From: Xanthomonas sp. DAR 35659
GTDB taxonomy: Bacteria; Pseudomonadota; Gammaproteobacteria; Xanthomonadales; Xanthomonadaceae
Direction: 5' to 3'
Length of the DNA: 64,000 nt
NCBI RefSeq assembly: GCF_041242975.1
Contig: NZ_CP162488.1
Span: 4,268,001-4,332,000, forward strand
Made by a program: the position numbers and the translations under genes. Position 1 is the stretch's first letter; the number at the start of each line of letters is the position of its first letter. Shown here in pieces: positions 1 through 9,649 of the stretch. The notes below the pieces were generated by a model, which had not been told where the DNA came from, did not search any database, and saw nothing but the letters and a program-made list of their open reading frames with translations.

Positions 1-761
1 CCGGCACGTCGGGCGCGCCATGGATCGACTACGTCGTCGGCGATGCGTTCGCGCTGCCCGATGCGCTGGCCGCGCACTACAGCGAGCGGGTGCTGCGCCT
101 GCCGCGCGCGTTCCAGCCCTCGGACGACAGCCGCCACGTGCCGGCGCCGCCCTCGCGCCAGGCCTGCGGGCTGCCCGAGCAGGGCACCGTGTTCTGCTGC
201 TTCAACAACAGCTACAAACTGAGCCCGCGCAGCGTGGCGCGGATGCTGGCGGTGCTGCGCCAGGTGCCGGACAGCGTGCTGTGGCTGCTGTCCGGTCCCG
301 GCCAGGCCGATGCGCGGCTGCGCCAGGCCGCGGCGGACGCCGCGCTGGATCCGGCGCGGCTGCGCTTCATGCCCAAGCTCGCGCATGCCGACTACCTGGC
401 CCGCTACCGGCATGCCGCCCTGTTCCTGGACACCCATCCCTACAACGCGCACACCACCGCCTCCGATGCCCTGTGGGCTGGCTGCCCGGTGCTGACCTGT
501 CCCGGCACGACCTTCGCCGCGCGGGTGGCCGGCAGCCTCAACCATCACCTGGGCATGGACGCGATGAACGTGGCCGACGACGCCGCCTTCGTCGCCAAGG
601 CGGTGCAACTGGGCCGCGATCCGGCGGCGCTGCGCGCGCTGCGCGACACGCTGCGGCAACGCCGCGCCAGCGCCGGCCTGTTCGATATGCAGGGCTTCGC
701 CGCGGACTTCGCCGCGCTGGTCTGCGACACGGCGCGGCGGCATGGCTGGGACGGGCCGTAG
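1..761 (+). CDS. O-GlcNAc transferase (SPINDLY-type), C-terminal part; partial at left edge
   Basis: This is the 3' end of a gene that begins before the window; the reading frame is open from base 3 to the TAG at 759-761. The visible part (about 252 residues) is the second lobe of a family-41 glycosyltransferase fold, which moves N-acetylglucosamine from UDP-GlcNAc to Ser/Thr of proteins. Diagnostic stretches are GTSGAPWIDY at the very start, FNNSYKLSP, FLDTHPYNAHTTASDALW and GCPVLT, all typical of the bacterial OGT/SPINDLY catalytic region. A Xanthomonas campestris homologue has a solved structure, so the family assignment is well founded; the native substrate in bacteria is not established. 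The expected N-terminal TPR array lies outside the window. The ATG near position 90 is internal, because the upstream codons continue the family match. Confidence 0.85.
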   Translation, partial: GTSGAPWIDYVVGDAFALPDALAAHYSERVLRLPRAFQPSDDSRHVPAPPSRQACGLPEQGTVFCCFNNSYKLSPRSVARMLAVLRQVPDSVLWLLSGPGQADARLRQAAADAALDPARLRFMPKLAHADYLARYRHAALFLDTHPYNAHTTASDALWAGCPVLTCPGTTFAARVAGSLNHHLGMDAMNVADDAAFVAKAVQLGRDPAALRALRDTLRQRRASAGLFDMQGFAADFAALVCDTARRHGWDGP

Positions 762-838
762 CGGGACGGCGCGTCGCCCGCACGACGCCACTGCAAAGTG
801 CATGTGTGGGGCCGCACGCAACGTGTCCGCTCTAGCCA

Positions 839-1080
839 TTAAAAACTGACCGCGATGCAGGCCCAGGCTGGCCGCGTGCTGTTCGGTGCGCCGCGACAGG
901 TCATCGTTGCCGGCGGTGATCTCGCTGGCAACGGTGTTTGATCGCGTCGGAGGCGCCCTGGATCTGGCGCACGATCGCCGCCAGTTGTCCGGCGGTGGTT
1001 GGCGTGGACCTTCATGCGGCCGTAGACACCTTGCAGGCCGGCGTCGCCACGGACTCGGCCGACAGTCGCTGAGAACGCGA
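839..1080 (-). pseudogene. Methyl-accepting chemotaxis protein remnant (frameshifted fragment)
   Basis: Read on the minus strand, three consecutive frames together rebuild a short piece of a Xanthomonas-type chemoreceptor around the HAMP/signalling-domain junction. From about 1055 downward one frame gives VYGRMKVHAN; a shift then gives TAGQLAAIVRQIQGASDAIK; another shift gives VASEITAGNDDLSRRTEQ followed by AASL. These match the order seen in intact receptors (linker helix, then the start of the methylated helix). No periplasmic domain, transmembrane segment or signalling hairpin is present, so at least two frameshifts and loss of both ends have left a relic of about 80 codons. It sits between the OGT gene and an ABM-like gene and has no obvious coding role. 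The assignment rests on recognised motifs, not a database search. Confidence 0.6.
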
Positions 1081-1195
1081 GCAGCGCCACGCGCGCGCCG
1101 CTCGTTCTACTGTTCGGTCCATGTGGAAGCGCGGCGCTTGACCTCAAGCAAGGTCGAGGTTCGACACTGCGCACATCCCTCCCGCGCACGCCCCG

Positions 1196-1807
1196 ATGTC
1201 CGCACGCCTGTCGCCCGATCTCACTTCCCCGCACGCGCGCAGCGTGCTGGTCGCCCATGCCCCCGCACACCTTTGCGCGGCGCTGCTCGCGCGCTCGCGC
1301 GACCGCCACGACGCGGCGTGCGCCGTGTGCTGGCTGGAATCGCTGAGCGCAGCGCCGGACCTGCTGTACGCGCACGACTGCGCCGCCGCGCTGTTCGACC
1401 GCGGCGCGCATCCGCGCGCGCCGGCATTGGCGTTGCGCCGCTACCGGCGCATCCGCAGCGGGGTCTCCGATCCGCAGCGCCAGCCCGGCTGCGTCGTGGT
1501 GACGCTGTTGCCGACCCGCGACGCGGCGCAGGCGCAGGCGCTCGCCGACGCCGCGTTCGCCGCATTGCAGGATGGCGCGCATGCGCTGCGCGGCCTGATC
1601 GCCTCGCATCTGCACCTGTCCGACGATGGCCGCAGCCTGCTGGACTATGCCGAATGGAACAGTGCCCAGGCGCAGCGGCGCGCCCTGCGGTGCGAACCGG
1701 AGCGACTGCCGCTGGCCTCGCATCCCGCCGCCCACGTACGCCACTACCGGCCACGCGCGCCGGCCTGGCCCGACGCGTTGGCGTCGCCTGCGCGCGCTTG
1801 GGCCTGA
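1196..1807 (+). CDS. Hypothetical protein with antibiotic-biosynthesis-monooxygenase-like C-terminal half
   Basis: A 203-residue protein of unknown role. The C-terminal half (about residues 90-165) resembles the small ABM ferredoxin-like fold: a strand VVVTLLPTR, a helix rich in alanine, then SHLHLSDDGRSLLDYAEW, which corresponds to the usual 'shllsdDGtrvlnYaeW' segment of this superfamily. ABM domains are found in cofactor-free monooxygenases, haem-degrading enzymes and many uncharacterised proteins, so no substrate can be named. The N-terminal 90 residues have no motif I recognise, although LLYAHDCAAALFD could be a second degenerate copy. No signal peptide or membrane segment is evident. 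It stands alone, with about 210 bp of featureless sequence before moaB. Confidence 0.55.
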   Translation: MSARLSPDLTSPHARSVLVAHAPAHLCAALLARSRDRHDAACAVCWLESLSAAPDLLYAHDCAAALFDRGAHPRAPALALRRYRRIRSGVSDPQRQPGCVVVTLLPTRDAAQAQALADAAFAALQDGAHALRGLIASHLHLSDDGRSLLDYAEWNSAQAQRRALRCEPERLPLASHPAAHVRHYRPRAPAWPDALASPARAWA

Positions 1808-2017
1808 GGCGTCCGCGCGGCATGCGCGCAGGCGCCGAGCACACCCACGTCGATCGCCGTGGCGCAGCGAAGCAAGAGCAGCGTCCGCTTGGCCGGCCCT
1901 GGCACGAGCCGTTCCTGCCCTGCATCGTGGCGCGCTCCCCCAACCTACGCTGCACGGACCGCGCCGATCCGCCACCGCAGGCTGTACGCCGGCCGGGCGA
2001 GCCGCTAGGCTGCCGCC

Positions 2018-2536
2018 ATGAGCGCCAACGCCGATTTCATCGCATTGAACCTGTGCGTGCTGACCGTGTCGGACACCCGCAGCCTGGCCGAGGACAGCTC
2101 CGGCGACTATCTGGTCGCTGCGCTCGGCGAGGCCGGCCACCGCCTGTACGCGCGCGAGTTGCTGCCCGACGACCGCTACCGGCTGCGCGCGGTGGTCTCG
2201 GCGTGGATCGCCGACCCGCAGGTCGACGGCATCCTGGTCACCGGCGGCACCGGCTTCACCGGCCGCGACTCCACTCCCGAAGCGCTGCTGCCCCTGCTGG
2301 ACAAGCAGATGCCCGGCTTCGGCGAACTGTTCCGCGCGATCAGCGTCGAGGAGATCGGCACGTCCTCGCTGCAGTCGCGCGCCTTCGCCGGCCTGGCCAA
2401 CGCCACCTTCCTGTTCTGCCTGCCCGGCTCGACCTCGGCCTGCCGCACCGCCTGGGAGAAGATCGTCGCCGCGCAACTCGATGCACGCACCAGACCGTGC
2501 AACCTGGCCACCCTGCGCCCCCGCCTGAAGGAATGA
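2018..2536 (+). CDS. moaB: Molybdenum cofactor biosynthesis protein MoaB
   Basis: A 172-residue MoaB/MogA-fold protein that takes part in molybdopterin cofactor synthesis (adenylation of molybdopterin before metal insertion; the MoaB versus MogA division of labour varies between bacteria). The family core is clear: TVSDTRS near residue 16, then GILVTGGTGFTGRDSTPEA (residues about 70-89), FGELFRAISVEEIG and the end motif FCLPGSTSACRTAWEKI. Length is normal for MoaB. No other moa genes are in the window. It is followed after 13 bp by a small XRE regulator and could share a transcript with it. Confidence 0.92.
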   Translation: MSANADFIALNLCVLTVSDTRSLAEDSSGDYLVAALGEAGHRLYARELLPDDRYRLRAVVSAWIADPQVDGILVTGGTGFTGRDSTPEALLPLLDKQMPGFGELFRAISVEEIGTSSLQSRAFAGLANATFLFCLPGSTSACRTAWEKIVAAQLDARTRPCNLATLRPRLKE

Positions 2537-2549
2537 CCTGGAACCGCGC

Positions 2550-2888
2550 ATGCCCCTGGACACCACCCTGCGCCTGCTGGCCAAGGCCAGCGGCATGACC
2601 GCCGCGGACATCGCCGCCGCCATCCCGCGCGCCGGCGCGGCCACGGTGAAGGCCTGGCTGGCCGGCGAGAAAATGCCCGGCCGCGACCAGCTCAACGCGC
2701 TGGCGCGCGCCTTCGGCGTCCCCGCCGGCGCCCTGCTCGGCGAACTGGCCAGCCAGCTCGACCCGGCCCGCACCCGCGGCGAACACGACCTGTTGCAGGC
2801 CTATCGCGCCCTCGACGCGCGCCAGCAGGGCGCGTTGCTGGAAGTGGCGCGCAGCATGGCCGGCACCCGCGCCAGGCGCGGCAAATGA
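2550..2888 (+). CDS. XRE-family helix-turn-helix regulator
   Basis: A 112-residue small DNA-binding protein. Residues about 8-60 make a lambda-repressor-like HTH: LAKASGMTAADIAAAI as the first helix pair, then ATVKAWLAGEKMPGRDQL for the recognition helix and following turn, and LARAFGVPAGALLGE for the last helix. The remaining 50 residues are helical and lack a ligand domain. Its stop overlaps the start of the polyphosphate kinase gene (ATGA at 2885-2888), so the two are probably translated together and the regulator may act on that unit. The target DNA is unknown. Confidence 0.8.
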   Translation: MPLDTTLRLLAKASGMTAADIAAAIPRAGAATVKAWLAGEKMPGRDQLNALARAFGVPAGALLGELASQLDPARTRGEHDLLQAYRALDARQQGALLEVARSMAGTRARRGK

Positions 2889-3661
2889 GCAAGCTCAGGC
2901 GCAAGCAGTACAAGACGCTGATGCAACCGCTGCAACTGGAGCTGGCGGCGCTGGCGCAGGCGCTGCAGCACAGCGGCGAACGCGTGCTGGTGCTGTTCGA
3001 GGGCCGCGATACCGCCGGCAAGGGCGGCGCGATCCAGGCCATCGCCGAGCACCTCAATCCACGCCAGTGCCGGGTGGTGGCGCTGCCCAAGCCGACCGAT
3101 CGCGAAAGCACCCAGTGGTATTTCCAGCGCCATGTCGCGCACCTGCCGGCCGCCGGCGAGATGGTGCTGATGGACCGCAGTTGGTACAACCGCGCCGGCG
3201 TGGAGCGGGTGATGGGGTACTGCAGCGATGCGCAGTACGCCGCGTTCCTGCGCCAGGCGCCGCTGTTCGAACGCCTGCTGGTCGACGACGGCATCCGCCT
3301 GTTCAAGTACTGGCTGTGCGTGGACCAGGACCAGCAGGAGAAGCGCTTCGCCGAACGCCTGCACGACCCGCTGAAAGGCTGGAAGCTGTCGCCGGTGGAC
3401 CTGCAGTCGCGCGCGCAGTACGCCCACTACACCCAGACCCGCGAGGCGATGCTGGAAGCCACCCACAGCGAGCACGCGCCGTGGACCCTGGTCGACTTCA
3501 ACGACCAGAAGCGCGGCCGCCTGACCCTGATCCGGCACCTGCTCGACCAGTTACCCGACGCCCCGCTGCAGGAGCCGGACCTGGACCTGCCGCCGCTCAA
3601 GCACAAGCCGCGCAAGGAGACGTTCGGCGTATTGCAGCCGATCGCCTCGTATCCGGGGTGA
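2885..3661 (+). CDS. ppk2: Polyphosphate kinase 2 family protein
   Basis: A 258-residue PPK2-family kinase, which phosphorylates nucleoside mono- or diphosphates using polyphosphate. The Walker A loop is GRDTAGKGG (residues 40-48), the Walker B segment is VLMDRSWYNRAGVE, and the lid region contains KYWLCVDQDQQEKRFAER followed by DPLKGWKLSPVD. The architecture and length fit the single-domain PPK2 group rather than the tandem-domain type. Whether it prefers AMP, ADP or GDP cannot be told from sequence alone. It overlaps the upstream XRE gene by 4 bp and is followed, after about 60 bp, by an IS110-family insertion, so anything originally cotranscribed downstream has been separated from it. Confidence 0.92.
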   Translation: MSKLRRKQYKTLMQPLQLELAALAQALQHSGERVLVLFEGRDTAGKGGAIQAIAEHLNPRQCRVVALPKPTDRESTQWYFQRHVAHLPAAGEMVLMDRSWYNRAGVERVMGYCSDAQYAAFLRQAPLFERLLVDDGIRLFKYWLCVDQDQQEKRFAERLHDPLKGWKLSPVDLQSRAQYAHYTQTREAMLEATHSEHAPWTLVDFNDQKRGRLTLIRHLLDQLPDAPLQEPDLDLPPLKHKPRKETFGVLQPIASYPG

Positions 3662-3735
3662 AGCGGGATTGGGGATTGGCAGCGATGCTGCGGCCCGCGA
3701 CTGGCGGCGAACTAACATCCTGTAGGAGTCAACTG

Positions 3736-4659
3736 TCATGCAGCAGCGATGACGGGAGGCGCGTAAGAAGCCTGATCGCGCGCGATGGCATTGAGCCAGC
3801 GTAGGTACTTGTGCATGCAGGCGACGATGGCGACCTTGGCCGGTTTGCCGGCCGCTTGCAGGCGCGCATAGGTTTGGGCCAAGGGGGATTTGGCGCGGAT
3901 GCTGGCCCAGGTGGCCATGTACAGCGCGCGGCGCACGTCGCTGCGCCCGCCTTTGATGCGGCGCTGGCCTTGCCAGCGGCCGCTGTCGTGATTGAACGGC
4001 GCCAGCCCGACCAGGGCGGCCAGCTTGCGCGGCGGCAGCGTTCCCAGTTCCGGCAGGCGTGCGGCCAGGGTGGCGCGCAGGATCGGCCCCAGCCCCGGCA
4101 CCTTGGGCAGGGTCGAACACGCGTCGGCCTGCTGCTGAAGGTCTCGCTTCAGCGCATCGCTCTGCCGCTTCAGTAGGTCGATCGCTTCCTGGCAGTGGCG
4201 CCGCACCTCCGGGCTGGTGATGTGCTCCAGACGCCGCCGCAGGGCGTCGTGCTGGCCGACCAGAGCATTGCGCAGATCCAGCAGTTCGCGCAGGTGCTGC
4301 AGGTGCTCGGGCAACACGTCCGTCGGGGGGGCCACAATGGCTTGGGCTGTCACGGCCAACAGACGCGCGTCCAGGGCGTCGGTCTTGGCCTTGATGCCCA
4401 GCGCCTTGGCCAACGCACGTGGGCGCTGCGCACACATCCGCACCGCCGGCAGGTTGGCCTGCCGCAGCGTCCGCAGCACCTCATGTTCGTAGCCGCCGCT
4501 GGCTTCCAGCACGATCCGTTCGCACTCCAGCCTCGCCAGACGCTGGACCAGCTCAACGCGCCCTTGCGGCGTGTTGGGCTGGGTCCAGGCCAGTCCGTCC
4601 GGCAGCACATGAATGACCAGTTCGGCCTTGGCAACATCGATCCCGACAAAGCGCCGCAT
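3736..4659 (-). CDS. IS110-family transposase (DEDD/serine recombinase)
   Basis: A 307-residue transposase starting at MRRFVGIDVAKAEL. The N-terminal RuvC-like domain shows GIDVAK with the first acidic residue (D8), IVLEASGGYEHEV with the second, and KTDALDARLLA with the last acidic pair. The C-terminal Transposase_20 domain shows VPGLGPILRATLAARLPELG, then LVGLAPFNHDSGRWQGQRR with the conserved serine, and GGRSDVRRALYMA. Family members excise as a circle and recombine at short core sites guided by a structured RNA from the element end. The gene appears intact, with no frameshift. In-frame sequence upstream of 4659 is open, but belongs to the non-coding end because the family always begins at the FVGIDV motif. 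Confidence 0.93.
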   Translation of the reverse strand: MRRFVGIDVAKAELVIHVLPDGLAWTQPNTPQGRVELVQRLARLECERIVLEASGGYEHEVLRTLRQANLPAVRMCAQRPRALAKALGIKAKTDALDARLLAVTAQAIVAPPTDVLPEHLQHLRELLDLRNALVGQHDALRRRLEHITSPEVRRHCQEAIDLLKRQSDALKRDLQQQADACSTLPKVPGLGPILRATLAARLPELGTLPPRKLAALVGLAPFNHDSGRWQGQRRIKGGRSDVRRALYMATWASIRAKSPLAQTYARLQAAGKPAKVAIVACMHKYLRWLNAIARDQASYAPPVIAAA

Positions 4660-4875
4660 AGACGTTCTCCGCAGTAGACTTAGGGTCGAGAGCGCTCCTG
4701 CCAATGCCCAGGCTTGTGATGTTCGAGCTCCCGGCTCAGGCAACTGTTCGGGCTTGTCAGGCAGGAGAACCGGGGTGCGGCGGCGCTGACTCCTACTCGT
4801 GCTCGCTTGGCACTGCGGCTTAACGGCCTGCCGCACCCCGCTCTCACCTTCAACGATAGACCCTCTTTTGACACA
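4660..4875 (-). ncRNA. Candidate bridge RNA region of the IS110 element
   Basis: These 216 non-coding bases lie between the element end and the transposase start, the place where IS110-group elements encode the bridge RNA that pairs with both target and donor DNA. A perfect 11-bp stem is visible (4771-4781 with 4830-4840), enclosing a 48-base loop. Inside that loop, GCGGCTT at 4815-4821 repeats seven bases of the REP target next to the core (4877-4883), so it is a candidate target guide. The exact RNA ends are not determined; the call is by position, structure and family precedent. Confidence 0.5.
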
Positions 4876-5036
4876 AGCGGCTTCAGCCGCGACAGACCGC
4901 ATCCGTAGAAGACGGACCAACACCTCGCCATCCCCCAGCGGCACCCACCTGTGGGAGGCGCTTCGCTCCCGACGCGCGACGGGCAACGCCTCGCCAGCAC
5001 CGACCTCGCGCTCAGCGCATCAAGGCGCCTAGTCAG

Positions 5037-5303
5037 TCACCCGATCGAGAAACCCGCCGCCACCGGCTCCGGCCACGGTTCGCGCAGCACCTGCTCCACC
5101 CGCGCCGCTGGCGGGCCATGCTGCAGCCAGCCGGCCAGCGTCTCCAGCGCCGCGGCCGCGCCGGCGGCGACGACCTCGACCCGGCCGTCGGCCAGATTGC
5201 GGGCATGGCCATCCAGTCCCAGCGCCTGCGCGCGCTCACGGGTGGAGGCGCGGAAATACACGCCCTGCACCCGGCCGGAGACCAGGAAGCGCGCCGCCGC
5301 CAT
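5037..5303 (-). CDS. acyP: Acylphosphatase
   Basis: An 88-residue acylphosphatase, which hydrolyses the carboxyl-phosphate bond of small acyl phosphates. The family signature GRVQGVYFRASTRERA gives the phosphate-binding loop and its catalytic arginine, and ARNLADGRVEVVAAG gives the catalytic asparagine strand. Length is typical. The ATG overlaps the stop of the upstream TlpA-like gene (ATGA at 5303), making it the third member of a tightly coupled minus-strand operon. Confidence 0.92.
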   Translation of the reverse strand: MAAARFLVSGRVQGVYFRASTRERAQALGLDGHARNLADGRVEVVAAGAAAALETLAGWLQHGPPAARVEQVLREPWPEPVAAGFSIG

Positions 5304-5922
5304 CAGCGCGCGGCCTGCACCTTGCCCGGCGCCGGACCGCCGGCCGCGGCGATCGCCGCCTCGATATCGTGCGCGTTCACCGGCCCCAGGAACTGCTTGG
5401 CGAGCTTGCCGTCCGGCGCGATCAGGTAAGTCATCGGCAATCCGCGCGGGGTGGCGAAATCCGGCGGCGGCGCGTAGGTGTCGACGATGACCACCGGGTA
5501 GGCCACCGGATGCGCCTTCAGGAACGCCTGCATCTCCGCCGGCTCGATGTCCTCGTAGGCCAGGCCCACCACTTCGATGTTGTCGCGCATCACGTGCAGC
5601 GCCGACAGCTCCGGCATTTCCTTCAGGCACGGCGCGCACCAGGTCGCCCAGAAATTCACCACCACCCATTTGCCGCGATGCGCGGCCAGGTCGTAATCGC
5701 TGCCGTCCACCGCCTTCATCTTCAGCGTCGGCTGCTGGCGGGTTTCCTGCACCACCTGCGGCGTGGTGCCGGCCGCCGGTGCGGTGGGCGCCGGCGGTGG
5801 CGCGGCAGGAGCCGCCGGTGCATCGGCCGCGGGGCGCGCCGCGCCATCGGCGGGCGCGGTCTGCCGATCGCAGCCGGCGAGCAACGCGGCGGCGGCGAGC
5901 AACGGGAACAGGATGCGCGGGG

Positions 5923-5926
<4 letters not shown>
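5303..5926 (-). CDS. TlpA-like thioredoxin-fold lipoprotein
   Basis: A 207-residue periplasmic thiol-disulfide protein. The N terminus [19 protein letters not shown] is a lipoprotein signal with lipobox LAGC, followed by a Pro/Ala-rich linker of about 45 residues that would let the domain stand off the membrane. The thioredoxin domain begins near residue 75: [18 protein letters not shown] carries the redox CxxC, and [12 protein letters not shown] carries the cis-proline loop. It is probably a reductase or resilience factor for periplasmic cysteines, but its partner is unknown. It overlaps both neighbours by ATGA junctions, so expression is tied to the YihY-like protein and acylphosphatase. 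Confidence 0.88.
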
Positions 5927-8227
<2,301 letters not shown>

Positions 8228-8301
8228 GCCGCCGCCACGCAGCCGGTATCATGGCGCCCTGCGCGGCCTCGGCGGCGCCCCGTCATGTCTAGGAACCGGC
8301 A

Positions 8302-8787
8302 ATGGAAGAACTCCTGATCGTCACCACCGGCGGCACGATCGACAAGATCTACTTCGACGACAAGTCCGACTACCAGATCGGCGACCCGCAGATCGGCCAG
8401 ATCCTCAAGGAACTGGGCGTGACCTTCCGCTTCAGCGTGATCCCGATCATCCGCAAGGACTCGCTGCACATCACCGACGAAGACCGCGAACTGATCCGCG
8501 CCACCGTCGCCGCGCAAGCCGCGCGCCACGTGCTGATCACCCACGGCACCGATTCGATGGTGCAGACCGGCAAGGTGCTGCAGAGCATCGCCGACAAGAC
8601 CATCGTGATGACCGGCGCGCTGAACCCGGCGCGCTTCCGCGGCTCCGATGCGGAATTCAACATCGGCTGCGCGGTCGGCGCGGTGCAGTCGCTGCCGGCC
8701 GGGGTCTACATCGCCATGAACGGGCAGATCTGGGATCCGCAGAAGGTGCGCAAGAACGTGGCCGCCAACCGCTTCGAGCCGGCCTGA
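8302..8787 (+). CDS. Asparaginase-like protein, N-terminal domain only
   Basis: A 161-residue protein with the catalytic half of the L-asparaginase/glutaminase fold. TTGGTID (residues 8-14) and HGTDSM (residues 81-86) are the two threonine-containing active-site signatures, and MTGALNPARFRGSDAEFN follows as in full enzymes. Ordinary bacterial asparaginases are about 320-350 residues and have a C-terminal domain that completes the active site of the neighbouring subunit; that domain is absent here and there is no frameshifted remainder downstream, because ybaK starts after 6 bp. So it is a naturally short family member, and its activity is uncertain. An AGGA sequence stands before the ATG. Confidence 0.85.
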   Translation: MEELLIVTTGGTIDKIYFDDKSDYQIGDPQIGQILKELGVTFRFSVIPIIRKDSLHITDEDRELIRATVAAQAARHVLITHGTDSMVQTGKVLQSIADKTIVMTGALNPARFRGSDAEFNIGCAVGAVQSLPAGVYIAMNGQIWDPQKVRKNVAANRFEPA

Positions 8788-8793
8788 GCCGGC

Positions 8794-9267
8794 ATGTCCA
8801 AGGCCACCCGCGCGACCCGCGCGCTGGATGCGGCCGGCGTCGCCTACCGGCTGCATCCCTACGACTACGAGGCCGAAGCCGGCGCCAAGGGCTTGCAGGC
8901 GGCGCAGGCGCTCGGCCTGCCGCCGGCGCGGGTGCTGAAGAGCCTGATGGCCTGGGTCGACCAGCGCGCGGTGTGCGTGGTGGTGCCGTCGGACCGCCGC
9001 GTGCAATTGAAGAAGCTGGCGGCGGCCGGCGCCGGCAAGGCGGCGCGGATGATGGAAGTGGCCGACGCCGAGCGGCTGACCGGCTACAAGGTCGGCGGCA
9101 TCAGTCCGCTGGGCCAGCAACGGCAGGCGCCGGTGCTGGTCGAACAGGCGGCGCTCGCGCCGGGCAGCGTGTGGTTCAACGCCGGGCAGCGTGGCCTGCT
9201 GCTGGAACTGGATGCGACGCAGTTGCTGGACGTCTTGAAGGCACGTGCCTGCGACCTGTGCGAGTGA
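8794..9267 (+). CDS. ybaK: Cys-tRNA(Pro)/Cys-tRNA(Cys) deacylase YbaK
   Basis: A 157-residue YbaK/EbsC-type trans-editing enzyme, which removes cysteine wrongly attached to tRNA(Pro). Typical segments are VAYRLHPYDYE near the N terminus, LGLPPARVLKSLMAW with the essential lysine, VPSDRRVQLKKLA, and VGGISPLGQQR, the glycine-rich loop near the substrate site. Length is standard. It is 6 bp behind the asparaginase-like gene and probably shares its transcript. Confidence 0.93.
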   Translation: MSKATRATRALDAAGVAYRLHPYDYEAEAGAKGLQAAQALGLPPARVLKSLMAWVDQRAVCVVVPSDRRVQLKKLAAAGAGKAARMMEVADAERLTGYKVGGISPLGQQRQAPVLVEQAALAPGSVWFNAGQRGLLLELDATQLLDVLKARACDLCE

Positions 9268-9420
9268 GCCGCGTGACGCGTGACGTCCCGCTGCTGCAAG
9301 CGCATTATCGCGACACGATGCGAACATCGGGCCGACACCCGCGAGCGCTGCGGCAGGGCGGCCCCCATCCTCGTCTCCGATCTTTGCCTGCGCTCTCCAG
9401 CCTCCAGTAGCTGTTTCGCT

Positions 9421-9448
9421 GCTTGCTGCTTGCTGCTTGCTGCTTGCT
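9421..9448. repeat. Tandem heptamer array (GCTTGCT)4
   Basis: Four perfect head-to-tail copies of the heptamer GCTTGCT are visible, 28 bases in all, in a non-coding stretch between convergent genes. Arrays like this vary in copy number between strains by slippage. No gene crosses it. Confidence 0.95.
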
Positions 9449-9524
9449 GACAGCATGAGACCCGGGACGCGGTAGCTGAGCCCGTAACGCGCTGGATCGC
9501 CGGCGCGTGCCGGAGTACCGGCAT

Positions 9525-9549
9525 AAAAAAACCCGCGTCGGAACGCGGG
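9525..9549 (-). terminator. Rho-independent terminator of the serine protease gene
   Basis: On the minus strand, a perfect 7-bp stem CCCGCGT/ACGCGGG with a 4-base loop is followed directly by seven T. It lies about 100 bp beyond the protease stop codon and points the right way for it. Confidence 0.9.
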
Positions 9550-9649
9550 CAATCGCATTTCAGCTGCGGGCGCTGCGGCCCCGCCGACTGCGCTGGAGGG
9601 AAAGCGGCGCTGACGCGGCGGCCACGACGGCCGCCGCGCAGCAGGCGGA

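Larger units (their letters stand above)
3727..4877 (-). mobile_element. IS110-family insertion sequence inserted in a REP palindrome
   Basis: An element of about 1.15 kb with one transposase gene on the minus strand. Its ends can be placed because the target is a repeat also present intact in this window: TGTAGG at 3721-3726 and CGGCTTCAGCCGCGACAG at 4878-4895 are the two halves of the REP sequence seen at 14431-14457. Both junctions show the dinucleotide AG (3727-3728 and 4876-4877), which is CT on the transposase strand; a single AG is found in the uninterrupted repeat. There are no terminal inverted repeats, as usual for IS110. The long non-coding end (4660-4875) is upstream of the transposase and only 7 bp remain between its stop codon and the other end. 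Confidence 0.85.
9268..9649. other. Intergenic region, ybaK to protease gene
   Basis: These 382 bases hold no convincing gene. They contain a short tandem heptamer array (9421-9448) and the terminator of the minus-strand protease (9525-9549). The two genes converge here, so no promoter is expected. Confidence 0.7.

Noticed and set aside
839..2773. Very long open frames on both strands across 0.9-2.8 kb
   Set aside because: They are antisense or out of frame to moaB, the XRE gene and the ABM-like gene, are arginine/alanine-rich and match no family; high G+C makes such frames common.
9421..9448. CRISPR-like repeat
   Set aside because: Units are 7 bases, contiguous, without spacers.
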